A DNA stretch of 6,995 nucleotides, taken from DATKKX01 sp035542775 (lineage in GTDB: Bacteria; Planctomycetota; Phycisphaerae; UBA1845; UTPLA1). Below, piece after piece: positions 1 through 5,487 of this stretch. Location of the stretch: NCBI GenBank assembly GCA_035542775.1, contig DATKKX010000534.1, forward strand, positions 1 through 6,995, given 5' to 3'. Positions within the stretch are counted from its first letter, which is position 1. The number at the start of each line of letters is the position of its first letter. The notes under the pieces were generated by a model. That model searched no databases and was not told the DNA's origin. It saw only the letters and a list, made by a program, of their open reading frames with translations. Both the position numbers and the translations under genes were made by a program.

Positions 1-2
1 AG

Positions 3-923
3 GTCACCTTGGACGCCGAAGGCCGCGTCGCCCAGGACCTTGCCTGCGTCGAGTGCGGCTACAACCTGCGGACGCTGCACCGCGAGGCCAAGTGCCCGGA
101 GTGCGGGGCCGACATCATTCGTTCGCTGCGGATCAATTGGCTGCTCCTCAGCGATCAAAGGTGGTTGAGAATGACCGCTGGAGGGTTAAGGCAGGTCGTC
201 CGGATGATCGGCTTCGCCCTTGCGTGGATCATCGCGATGATCGTGCTCTTTCCGATCAGCATGCTGATATGCCCCTGGGTGTACGTGCCGCCGGCGGCGG
301 CGATCCTGTTGTCGCTGGTCGCCCTCTGCTGGTTGGCCATCAATCTGGTGGAGGGCATCTGGCGGTTCACAGCGCGCGAACCGGGCCGTCATGACGCGCG
401 TTCCAGTCCACGCCTCCGCGGATTCATCCGGCTGATGACAGTCCTAACCGCCGCCGGCACGGAGATCACCTTGAGCCTTCTCTGGCATGGCTGGCGCGAT
501 GACACGCTGATTCTGGCCGGCTTGCTCAGTCTGTGCTGTCTTCAATGCTGCCAGGTTGCCATGCTGCTCTACCTTCGGAGATTGGCCACGTGGATGTCCA
601 CGCGCAAGGAGGCCCGAATTGCCTTGATCCTGGTGATACTCTCCCTCGGTGACATCATCCTCCTTCTCGTCGGCGTGTGGGGCGTTGCCGCCGCTCTGTT
701 CGCACCGCTGACCGCGGCTGTGGGCGGAGGTGCGATTTTCCTCTGTCAAGCTGCCTTGCTCGCCGGAGCCTGTTTGAGCGCATTGCTGCTGCTGGCCTTT
801 GCGATCGTCGCGAACCGGTTCTACGTCATGCTCGACGCCACCGCCCACGGCATCCCGGCCACGGACGAGCCGGGCATGGCGGCGGAGCTGGCCGCCAGAA
901 CTATGTTCATGGGTTCATCGTGA
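3..923 (+). CDS. Zinc-ribbon multi-pass membrane protein, paralog 1 (5' end outside window)
   Basis: I do not recognise a named function. The protein begins with a zinc ribbon: two CxxC pairs at residues 13/16 and 29/32 (counting from the TTG at position 9), in the context LACVECGYNLR and KCPECG. After it come about six hydrophobic stretches (roughly 67-86, 90-112, 143-163, 168-190, 205-232, 240-268), so it should be an integral membrane protein with a cytoplasmic metal-binding head. The TTG at 9 is probably an internal Leu and not the start. The next gene reads ITLDAED at the same place, and here the bases before the TTG encode Val-Thr in frame, so the gene very likely continues upstream of the window. 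The stop is TGA at 921-923. It is a tandem paralog of the gene at 1011-1904 and shares WxFTAxEP and Y(L/I)RRLA motifs well beyond the ribbon. Reading frame and family link are sure; the role is unknown. Confidence 0.85.
   Translation, partial: VTLDAEGRVAQDLACVECGYNLRTLHREAKCPECGADIIRSLRINWLLLSDQRWLRMTAGGLRQVVRMIGFALAWIIAMIVLFPISMLICPWVYVPPAAAILLSLVALCWLAINLVEGIWRFTAREPGRHDARSSPRLRGFIRLMTVLTAAGTEITLSLLWHGWRDDTLILAGLLSLCCLQCCQVAMLLYLRRLATWMSTRKEARIALILVILSLGDIILLLVGVWGVAAALFAPLTAAVGGGAIFLCQAALLAGACLSALLLLAFAIVANRFYVMLDATAHGIPATDEPGMAAELAARTMFMGSS
6..107 (+). repeat. Zinc-ribbon coding repeat, copy 1 (partner at 1044-1145)
   Basis: These 102 bases align without gaps to 1044-1145, an offset of 1038, with 15 mismatches by hand count, mostly at third codon positions. 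They encode the shared zinc ribbon of the two tandem paralogs. The sequence match falls off sharply just downstream. This is the trace of a tandem gene duplication in which the ribbon has stayed conserved. Confidence 0.8.
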
Positions 924-999
924 TGAACGGCTCGGCTCTCTGCTGCCAGGTTCGTATAGGCCTCCAGAGCGCAGTACGATTCCGACTGGTCCATCCAAC

Positions 1000-1004
1000 G
1001 GGAG
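1000..1004 (+). promoter_or_regulatory. Ribosome binding site of second zinc-ribbon gene
   Basis: GGGAG lies six bases before the ATG at 1011 and supports that start. The 87-base gap after the first paralog (924-1010) shows no convincing promoter or terminator to me, so the two genes are probably cotranscribed. Confidence 0.55.
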
Positions 1005-1010
1005 CCATCG

Positions 1011-1904
1011 ATGGCGGGCCATGCCGAGATACCACCACAAATCACCCTCGACGCCGAAGACCGCGTCGCCGAAGACCTCGCATGCATCCAGTGCGGGTAC
1101 AACCTGCGGACGCTGCATCGCGAAGCGAAATGCCCGGAGTGTGGGCTGGCCGTGGGGCGATCTTTGCGGGGCGACTGGCTGAAGTACTCCGATCCAGCCT
1201 GGCTCAAGCAGGTCACCCGCGGGCTAAGTGTGGTTGTCGGGACGAACCTCGTGGTAATACTCTGCACGCTGATCTCGGCGATATGCGACATCGGCGGGAG
1301 GGTGAGTAGAAGTGACCTGGGCGACGTCGCGGAGTTAGCTTTTGGCTTGACATTGCTGATTGGCGTGGTTGGCAGCATGGGCGGACTATGGCTGTTTACG
1401 GCGCCAGAGCCCAACCATACTCGTCTGGCATCCGAGCAGCATTTGCGGCGAGTCGTTAGAATCCTGGCATGTGTTACCAGCGGCATGATGCTCACCGCCA
1501 TGCTCTTCGATAGACGATCTCCTGCAACTCCGGTGCTTCGGCCGGCTGCTGCACTGCTCGCCCTGACGTGTTTTGCCGCCTTGCTGATCTACATCAGGAG
1601 ACTGGCGTTGCGCATTCCGAGCCGCGAAGAGGCATCGCGGGCGATAGTCCTATTGATCAGCTTCCTGATCGTGAATGCAGCTGCGGTGGGACTTGTCTTC
1701 GCGCATCTCGGGGGACCACCAAGCAGTCCCCTTTCCCTCCTTGGCGGGGCAGCATGCTGCGTTGACATCGCGATATTCATTGCCTGCATTGCCCTCCTCA
1801 ACAGCTTTCGCCGGTCCCTTACCTACATCCAAAACCTGCAGAAAACCGAGGCGAGAGAAGCAAGCGAGCTCACGGCAAACCAAGAGAACAAGTCTGGCGC
1901 ATAG
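1011..1904 (+). CDS. Zinc-ribbon multi-pass membrane protein, paralog 2
   Basis: This is a complete 297-residue paralog of the preceding gene, and its function is not recognised. An N-terminal extension of about 12 residues leads into a four-cysteine zinc ribbon (Cys25/Cys28 and Cys41/Cys44; CIQCGYNLR and CPECG). About six predicted membrane spans follow (roughly 72-92, 105-130, 146-165, 175-195, 209-229, 243-265). The tail is hydrophilic, rich in Glu, Asn and Lys, and probably cytoplasmic. The ATG at 1011 is preceded by GGGAG. Over the 34 codons from Thr-Leu-Asp through the last CPECG Gly, the two paralogs differ at 15 of 102 bases and 4 of 34 residues by my hand count. The membrane parts are much more diverged but keep WLFTAPEP and YIRRLA. 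A sensor, scaffold or envelope role is possible, but nothing in the window decides it. Confidence 0.88.
   Translation: MAGHAEIPPQITLDAEDRVAEDLACIQCGYNLRTLHREAKCPECGLAVGRSLRGDWLKYSDPAWLKQVTRGLSVVVGTNLVVILCTLISAICDIGGRVSRSDLGDVAELAFGLTLLIGVVGSMGGLWLFTAPEPNHTRLASEQHLRRVVRILACVTSGMMLTAMLFDRRSPATPVLRPAAALLALTCFAALLIYIRRLALRIPSREEASRAIVLLISFLIVNAAAVGLVFAHLGGPPSSPLSLLGGAACCVDIAIFIACIALLNSFRRSLTYIQNLQKTEAREASELTANQENKSGA
1044..1145 (+). repeat. Zinc-ribbon coding repeat, copy 2 (partner at 6-107)
   Basis: This is the second copy of the ribbon-coding block described at 6-107. Most differences are silent; the residue changes are Gly/Asp, Gln/Glu, Val/Ile and Glu/Gln. Confidence 0.8.
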
Positions 1905-1906
1905 CA

Positions 1907-1935
1907 AAGCCCACGGACATCGCGCCCGTGGGTTT
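1907..1935 (+). terminator. Hairpin terminator between convergent genes (probably bidirectional)
   Basis: The stem pairs AAGCCCACGG (1907-1916) with CCGTGGGTTT (1926-1935): ten pairs including one G-T wobble, around a nine-base loop. It starts two bases after the stop codon of the zinc-ribbon gene and ends in a short T run, as an intrinsic terminator would. The T run is only three bases, so termination may be partial or Rho-assisted. On the minus strand the same stem lies downstream of the carbamoyltransferase gene. Confidence 0.6.
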
Positions 1936-1948
1936 GTCATTCATTGAG

Positions 1949-1965
1949 ACAAAGCAGAGCTTTGT
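1949..1965. terminator. Second hairpin in convergent gap
   Basis: ACAAAGC (1949-1955) and GCTTTGT (1959-1965) form a seven-pair stem with a three-base loop. It sits eight bases past the stop of the minus-strand carbamoyltransferase gene. No long T run follows on either strand, so it may act as a 3'-end stabiliser or as part of a paired terminator with the hairpin at 1907-1935. Confidence 0.4.
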
Positions 1966-1972
1966 TCTACCC

Positions 1973-2926
1973 TTATTCCATCGCCCCCAGCACCAGGGCC
2001 AGCAGCGTCATTCGCATCACCACGCCGTTGAAAGCCTCTTCCCAGTAGCGGGCGTGCCGCGTGTGGTCCACATCCGGCGGCAGCTCGTCCATTCGCGGCA
2101 GCGAGTGCAGGATGATCGAGTCCGGCTTGGCCTTCTTCTTGAGCAGCTCGCGGGTCACGCGATAGGCCGGCGGCGTCAGACCCTTGTCCTCGGTCGTCTC
2201 GACGCGGCTCTTGGTGTAGTCGGCCTGGACGACCGGCTCCATGTAGATCACGTCGGCGTCGGAGATGGCCTCCTCGGAGGTCTTGACCTCACGGAAGCGG
2301 AGGTTCAGATCCTTCAGCTCCTGCTTGAACTCCTCGGTCAGCGACATCTCCGGCGGGGAGATATAAGTGGCCTCGATGTCGAACTGCGTCATGGCGTAGC
2401 TGATCGAGTGCATGGTCCGCATCCGCATGTCGCCGATGCACATGAAGTCCAGCCCGTCCAGCCGGCCCTTCTCCTTGTAGATCGTGTACATGTCGGTGAG
2501 GACCTGCGTGGGGTGCTCGCCCCAGCCGTCGCCGCAGTTGATGACCGGCACGCTGGCCCACTTGGCGGCCTCGGCCGGCGCGCCCTGCTGATAATGCCGC
2601 ATGGCGATGACATCGCCGTAGTACTCCAGCATGTGCACGGTGTCCTTGATGGACTCCTGATAGAAGTCGCCCGCTCGGGTCATTTTGGCATCGGAGAAAC
2701 CCAGCACATGCCCGCCGAGCCTGTGCATGGCGGCCTCGGTGGCGAGCCGCGTCCGCGTGCTGGGCTGATAGAACGCGGTCAACAACGTCTTGCCCTTGAG
2801 CAAGTCGGCATTCTGGCGGTTTCGGGCGATCGGCGCCAGCTTGTCGGCGACCTCGAACACGCGGAAGTACTCCGCCCGCTCCCAGTCCTTGAGAGAGAGG
2901 ATGTCACGACCAATAAAGCTTCTCAT
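1973..2926 (-). CDS. Aspartate/ornithine carbamoyltransferase superfamily protein (atypical active site)
   Basis: This 317-residue protein has the usual superfamily length, with an N-terminal carbamoyl-phosphate domain and a C-terminal amino-acid domain. The carbamoyl-phosphate site is intact: STRTR at 56-60, Arg110-His111, HPTQ at 138-141, and Arg170-Thr171. The C-terminus is ATCase-like (LPRMDE at 276-281, then DVDHT and an NGVVMR segment near 300-305). Two ATCase hallmarks are absent. The RVQ motif (E. coli Arg229/Gln231, aspartate binding) is replaced by EPVVQ at 230-234. The 80s loop that normally supplies the catalytic Lys84 reads TRAGDFYQESIKDT (83-96), which resembles the ESxxDT element of ornithine carbamoyltransferase. 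The ornithine-binding VSMGE and HCLP motifs are also missing. The acceptor is therefore unknown. It is the last gene of a cluster with carbamate kinase, which favours a catabolic direction (carbamoyl-X plus phosphate to carbamoyl phosphate). No regulatory PyrI chain is seen. Automatic annotation will probably call it pyrB or argF; I would not. Confidence 0.85.
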   Translation of the reverse strand: MRSFIGRDILSLKDWERAEYFRVFEVADKLAPIARNRQNADLLKGKTLLTAFYQPSTRTRLATEAAMHRLGGHVLGFSDAKMTRAGDFYQESIKDTVHMLEYYGDVIAMRHYQQGAPAEAAKWASVPVINCGDGWGEHPTQVLTDMYTIYKEKGRLDGLDFMCIGDMRMRTMHSISYAMTQFDIEATYISPPEMSLTEEFKQELKDLNLRFREVKTSEEAISDADVIYMEPVVQADYTKSRVETTEDKGLTPPAYRVTRELLKKKAKPDSIILHSLPRMDELPPDVDHTRHARYWEEAFNGVVMRMTLLALVLGAME

Positions 2927-2933
2927 TGTCGAG

Positions 2934-2940
2934 CTCCTTA
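2934..2940 (-). promoter_or_regulatory. Strong ribosome binding site of carbamoyltransferase gene
   Basis: On the minus strand TAAGGAG sits seven bases before the ATG at 2926-2924. It is the best Shine-Dalgarno in the window and fixes the start. It suggests the gene is translated independently of the upstream PLP enzyme. Confidence 0.75.
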
Positions 2941-2941
2941 G

Positions 2942-2976
2942 TTAGCAGTCAGCTATCAGCATTCAGCACTCAGCCA
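2942..2976. repeat. Heptanucleotide tandem repeat, about five copies
   Basis: Five units of period seven run without gaps: TTAGCAG, TCAGCTA, TCAGCAT, TCAGCAC, TCAGCCA. TCAGC recurs exactly at 2949, 2956, 2963 and 2970. On the minus strand the block reads as repeated GCTGA and lies directly upstream of the carbamoyltransferase ribosome binding site, so it would be in the leader or intercistronic RNA. It resembles the short tandemly repeated heptamers known from intergenic DNA in cyanobacteria; a link to those is only analogy. Confidence 0.7.
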
Positions 2977-2998
2977 GGTTGTCATCCATCAACAGGCT

Positions 2999-3030
2999 CG
3001 TAGGGCGCGTCCGCGACGCGCCCTTCTACG
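2999..3030. repeat. REP-like GC-rich palindrome after PLP enzyme gene
   Basis: CGTAG (2999-3003) pairs with CTACG (3026-3030), and GGCGCGT (3004-3010) pairs with ACGCGCC (3016-3022). This gives a twelve-pair stem with a three-base bulge and a five-base loop. An alternative pairing extends the inner stem to nine pairs (3002-3010 with 3016-3024). On the minus strand it starts one base after the stop codon at 3032. No T run follows, so it looks more like a REP-type dispersed palindrome or mRNA 3'-end stabiliser than an intrinsic terminator, although it could attenuate transcription into the next gene. Confidence 0.6.
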
Positions 3031-3031
3031 A

Positions 3032-4270
3032 TCAGCCCTTTGGAAACGCCTTACTCAGTGCCGCCGGGTCCGGAGCGATCGGCCGCGGCTCGCCGGCGAC
3101 CTTCATCACCGAGGCGATGTCCTTCAGGCCGTTGCCGGTTACCAGGAACACAATAGTCCACGCCGCTTCAATCTTCCCCTGTTGCGCGGCTTTTTTCAGC
3201 CCGGCATAGGAAGTCACGCCCGCCGGCTCGCCGAAGACGCCCGCCCCGCGGGCCACCTCGGGGATGGAGGCAAGGATCTCGTCATCGCTCACCGTGATGC
3301 CGAAGCCGCCGGAGGCCTGAACCGCCTTCACCGCCGCCACGCCGTCGCGCGGCACGCTGACGGAAATCGAATCCGCCACGGTATCGCCCGAAACGGCCTT
3401 GATGGTCCCGTCGCCGGCCAGGGCGTTCACGACCGCCGCGCTGCCCTCGGCCTGCACGGCCAGCAGGCGCGGCTTGCGATCGATGAAGCCGATCCGATAA
3501 AGATCCTCGAAGCCCTTCCACACGCCGCTGATGATATTGCCGTCCCCGACGGGCACCACCACGAGGTCCGGCGCCTTCCAACCGAGCTGCTCGCAGATTT
3601 CGAAAGAGACGGACTTCTTGCCCTCGCGGGTGAACGGGTTGAAGCCGGTGTTGCGGTTGTACCAGTCGTACTTCTTCGTTGCGGCGAGGCATAGATCGAA
3701 CGCCGCGTCATAGTTCCCATCGACCGCCAGCACTTCCGCGCCGAAAGCCAGCAGTTGCGCCACTTTCGCCTTGGGTGCCGCCTTGGGAATGAAGATCCGC
3801 GTGCGAATGCCCATCGCCGCGCCCAGCACGGCGGTGGACGAGCCGGCGTTGCCGGTCGAAGCCCCCGTCACCAGATCCCGCCCGATCTCACGGGCCCGCA
3901 CCATGGCGATTGCCGTGGCGCGATCCTTGAACGAAGCGCTGGGATTCCGCCCATCGTCCTTGACCAGCAGCGATTTCAGCCCGAGCTTGGCAGCAAGCCG
4001 CGCCGCCGGGAACAGCGGCCCCCAGCCGATCGGGGGGGAATCAATCCGGCCGCTCACCGGGTACAGCGGGCCGTAGCGCCAGATCGTGTAGTCCGCGTTC
4101 TTCGCTAGATCCTCCCGGCGCCACGTCCGGCGGATTGCGTCATAGTCGTATTCCACCTGCAAATTGCCGCCGCACGCCGGACAGACATAAACGTCATCCG
4201 TCAGCGAACAACTCTTGCCGCAAGAGACGCAGCGAAGCCCGGTCACGTTGCGAGGATTGCTGGTCGTCAT
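3032..4270 (-). CDS. thrC: Threonine synthase-family PLP-dependent enzyme with N-terminal zinc ribbon
   Basis: This 412-residue fold-type-II PLP enzyme opens with a zinc ribbon (Cys14, Cys17, Cys30, Cys33), as in many threonine synthases. The PLP lysine is Lys114 in NPSASFKDR. The substrate loop is ASTGNAG at 136-142. The C-terminal part carries TGNGLKD, a threonine-synthase hallmark. Threonine synthase turns O-phosphohomoserine into threonine and phosphate in the cytoplasm. Small deviations from the usual NPTGSFKDR and STGNT leave room for another substrate. The ATG at 4270-4268 overlaps the carbamate kinase stop in ATGA, with AGGA (4281-4278) seven bases upstream, so translation is probably coupled. 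Its place between carbamate kinase and a carbamoyltransferase, and not beside hom or thrB, is odd for a biosynthetic ThrC and raises the option of a lyase in a degradative pathway. The family is certain; the exact reaction is not. Confidence 0.85.
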   Translation of the reverse strand: MTTSNPRNVTGLRCVSCGKSCSLTDDVYVCPACGGNLQVEYDYDAIRRTWRREDLAKNADYTIWRYGPLYPVSGRIDSPPIGWGPLFPAARLAAKLGLKSLLVKDDGRNPSASFKDRATAIAMVRAREIGRDLVTGASTGNAGSSTAVLGAAMGIRTRIFIPKAAPKAKVAQLLAFGAEVLAVDGNYDAAFDLCLAATKKYDWYNRNTGFNPFTREGKKSVSFEICEQLGWKAPDLVVVPVGDGNIISGVWKGFEDLYRIGFIDRKPRLLAVQAEGSAAVVNALAGDGTIKAVSGDTVADSISVSVPRDGVAAVKAVQASGGFGITVSDDEILASIPEVARGAGVFGEPAGVTSYAGLKKAAQQGKIEAAWTIVFLVTGNGLKDIASVMKVAGEPRPIAPDPAALSKAFPKG

Positions 4271-5220
4271 GGCACGATCCTGGTGCCGGTCTGGCCGGCG
4301 ACGGCTTTGGCGAGGTTCGGCGGATCGGTGATGATCGCCATTTTGCCGCCAGCCTCGATGAATTCCACCACCGCCTTGATCTTCGGCAGCATGCTGCCCG
4401 CTGCAAAATGGCCCGCCTTGATGTATTGCTTGGCCTCCGCCACGGTCATACTGTCGACGGCCTTCTGGTCGGGCTTGCCGTAGTTCAGATAGACCTTCTC
4501 CACGGCGGTCGAAATGATGAGGATGTCGGCGTTCAGCTTGCCTGCCAGCAGGCTGGTGGCCAGGTCCTTGTCGATGACGGCGTCAGCGCCTCGCAGCAGA
4601 CCGTCCGGCCCTTTGACCACCGGGATGCCGCCCCCGCCCGCGGCAACGACGACGAAATCGGCGGCGACCAGTTCTCGGATTGCGTCCAGCTCGATGATCT
4701 CCTTCGGCACCGGCGAGGCCACGACGCGCCGGAACCCCCGGCCGGCGTCCTGGACGATGTTCCAGTTGTCCTTCTGGCGATGTTCTTCGGCGGTGGCCTC
4801 GTCCATAAACGACCCGATCGGCTTGGAGGGTTTCTTGAAGGCGGGATCATCCGCATCGACCAGCATCTGCGTCACCACGGTCGCTACCTTCACAGGTTTC
4901 GGCCAGTCGCGCATGCAGTTGCACATGGCCTGCTGAATCTGGTAGCCGATCGCCCCCTGTGTGTCCGCGCCGCAGGAATCCAGCGGGACCATGTGAAGCT
5001 GGGGATAGGACAACTCGGAGCGGCGGAGGATAAAGCCCACCTGCGGGCCGTTGCCGTGCGTGATGACCACGCGATAGCCTTCCTTGATCAGGCGGACAAT
5101 GTGCTCGCAGGTTTCGGCGACGGCGATGTACTGATCCCGGACGGTCTGGTGTTGCTTGTCCACGATCAGCGAGTTGCCGCCGATAGCCAGGACGATGAGT
5201 TGTTTCTGCGTTGATGCCAT
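4267..5220 (-). CDS. arcC: Carbamate kinase
   Basis: This amino-acid-kinase-fold enzyme catalyses carbamoyl phosphate + ADP = ATP + carbamate in the cytoplasm, usually as the energy-yielding last step of a carbamoyl-compound breakdown route. From the ATG at 5220 it has 317 residues, normal for the family. Signatures in order are AIGGNSL (12-18), THGNGPQVG (54-62), DTQGAIGY (86-93), GRGFRRVVASPVP (160-172), AAGGGGIPV (193-201), DAVIDKD (213-219) and GHFAAGSMLPK (270-280). A TTG at 5229 would add three residues, but the Shine-Dalgarno AGGAGG at 5236-5231 lies only one base from it and ten from the ATG, so I choose the ATG. It is the first gene of the minus-strand cluster. With no arginine deiminase in view, the carbamoyl phosphate presumably comes from the cluster's own carbamoyltransferase. 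A reverse, carbamoyl-phosphate-making role, as in some archaea, is the alternative. Confidence 0.95.
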   Translation of the reverse strand: MASTQKQLIVLAIGGNSLIVDKQHQTVRDQYIAVAETCEHIVRLIKEGYRVVITHGNGPQVGFILRRSELSYPQLHMVPLDSCGADTQGAIGYQIQQAMCNCMRDWPKPVKVATVVTQMLVDADDPAFKKPSKPIGSFMDEATAEEHRQKDNWNIVQDAGRGFRRVVASPVPKEIIELDAIRELVAADFVVVAAGGGGIPVVKGPDGLLRGADAVIDKDLATSLLAGKLNADILIISTAVEKVYLNYGKPDQKAVDSMTVAEAKQYIKAGHFAAGSMLPKIKAVVEFIEAGGKMAIITDPPNLAKAVAGQTGTRIVP

Positions 5221-5230
5221 ATCGTGCAAT

Positions 5231-5236
5231 CCTCCT
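5231..5236 (-). promoter_or_regulatory. Ribosome binding site that fixes the arcC start
   Basis: AGGAGG on the minus strand is ten bases from the ATG at 5220 but only one base from the in-frame TTG at 5229. This argues for the ATG as the start codon. Confidence 0.7.
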
Positions 5237-5330
5237 GCGAAACGGGCTGATCTTGCTTATCGAGGATCTCTCCAGCCTTGGTCGGGACGCCCCCTGATCC
5301 CGATGTGAGCCGCGTGGCGGAAAGCCAAAT

Positions 5331-5359
5331 ATGTTGAACTGAAACCCGACAAGGGTCAA
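5331..5359 (-). promoter_or_regulatory. Weak candidate promoter for the arcC cluster
   Basis: On the minus strand TTGACC (5359-5354) is followed after 17 bases by CAACAT (5336-5331), a three-of-six match to the -10 consensus. CATATT at 20 bases is a better hexamer with worse spacing. If used, it gives a leader of roughly 100 bases. An inverted repeat TCGGGA (5282-5287) / TCCCGA (5298-5303) lies in that leader. Confidence 0.25.
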
Positions 5360-5424
5360 TAGCAGGCCCGGCCAGCCTGGGCCGCGAGCGGTTGTTTTCC
5401 GGCCCGACGCGCCACTCCGGCAAG

Positions 5425-5438
5425 ATCTTCACGAAGAT
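5425..5438. promoter_or_regulatory. 14-base dyad, possible operator
   Basis: ATCTTC and GAAGAT flank a two-base centre at 5431-5432. The dyad covers the expected -35 position of the transporter promoter, so a repressor bound here could block it. No regulator gene is in the window, and a dyad this size can occur by chance. Confidence 0.35.
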
Positions 5439-5454
5439 GCAACTCGGATATAAT
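5426..5454 (+). promoter_or_regulatory. Candidate promoter of the symporter gene
   Basis: A perfect TATAAT lies at 5449-5454. A -35 at the ideal 17-base distance is poor (TCTTCA, 5426-5431). Transcription would begin near 5461, about 27 bases before the ATG at 5488. A start codon at the upstream TTG (5392) would not be on that transcript, which supports the ATG. Confidence 0.45.
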
Positions 5455-5471
5455 CCGCCCCGCCGGAGAGC

Positions 5472-5479
5472 GGGAAAGG
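5472..5479 (+). promoter_or_regulatory. Ribosome binding site of the symporter gene
   Basis: GGGAAAGG is purine-rich and lies eight bases before the ATG at 5488. It is not a perfect Shine-Dalgarno. The alternative starts at 5392 (TTG) and 5437 (ATG) have nothing better. Confidence 0.5.
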
Positions 5480-5487
5480 CGGCGGAT

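Noticed and set aside
9..11. TTG as the start of the first zinc-ribbon gene
   Set aside because: The paralog has an in-frame Leu at the same site preceded by further coding sequence, and the frame is open to the window edge. The true start lies upstream.
1973..2926. Plain pyrB (biosynthetic aspartate carbamoyltransferase)
   Set aside because: The aspartate-binding Arg-Val-Gln and the catalytic Lys loop are missing, and the neighbour is carbamate kinase, not pyrimidine genes. Kept as a superfamily-level call.
1928..2941. 337-residue plus-strand open frame opposite the carbamoyltransferase
   Set aside because: It is exactly antisense to a gene with clear family motifs. Its His/Gly/Leu/Val-rich composition is what codon-biased antisense gives, and no domain is recognisable.
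4135..5214. 359-residue plus-strand open frame opposite carbamate kinase
   Set aside because: It is a shadow of arcC on the other strand, with no recognisable motif. It also runs into the start of the threonine-synthase gene.
5221..5229. TTG at 5229 as the carbamate kinase start
   Set aside because: The AGGAGG is one base away, too close; it is ten bases from the ATG at 5220.
5392..5487. N-terminal extension of the symporter from a TTG at 5392
   Set aside because: It would begin upstream of the TATAAT box, lacks a ribosome binding site, and adds 32 hydrophilic residues not typical of the family.
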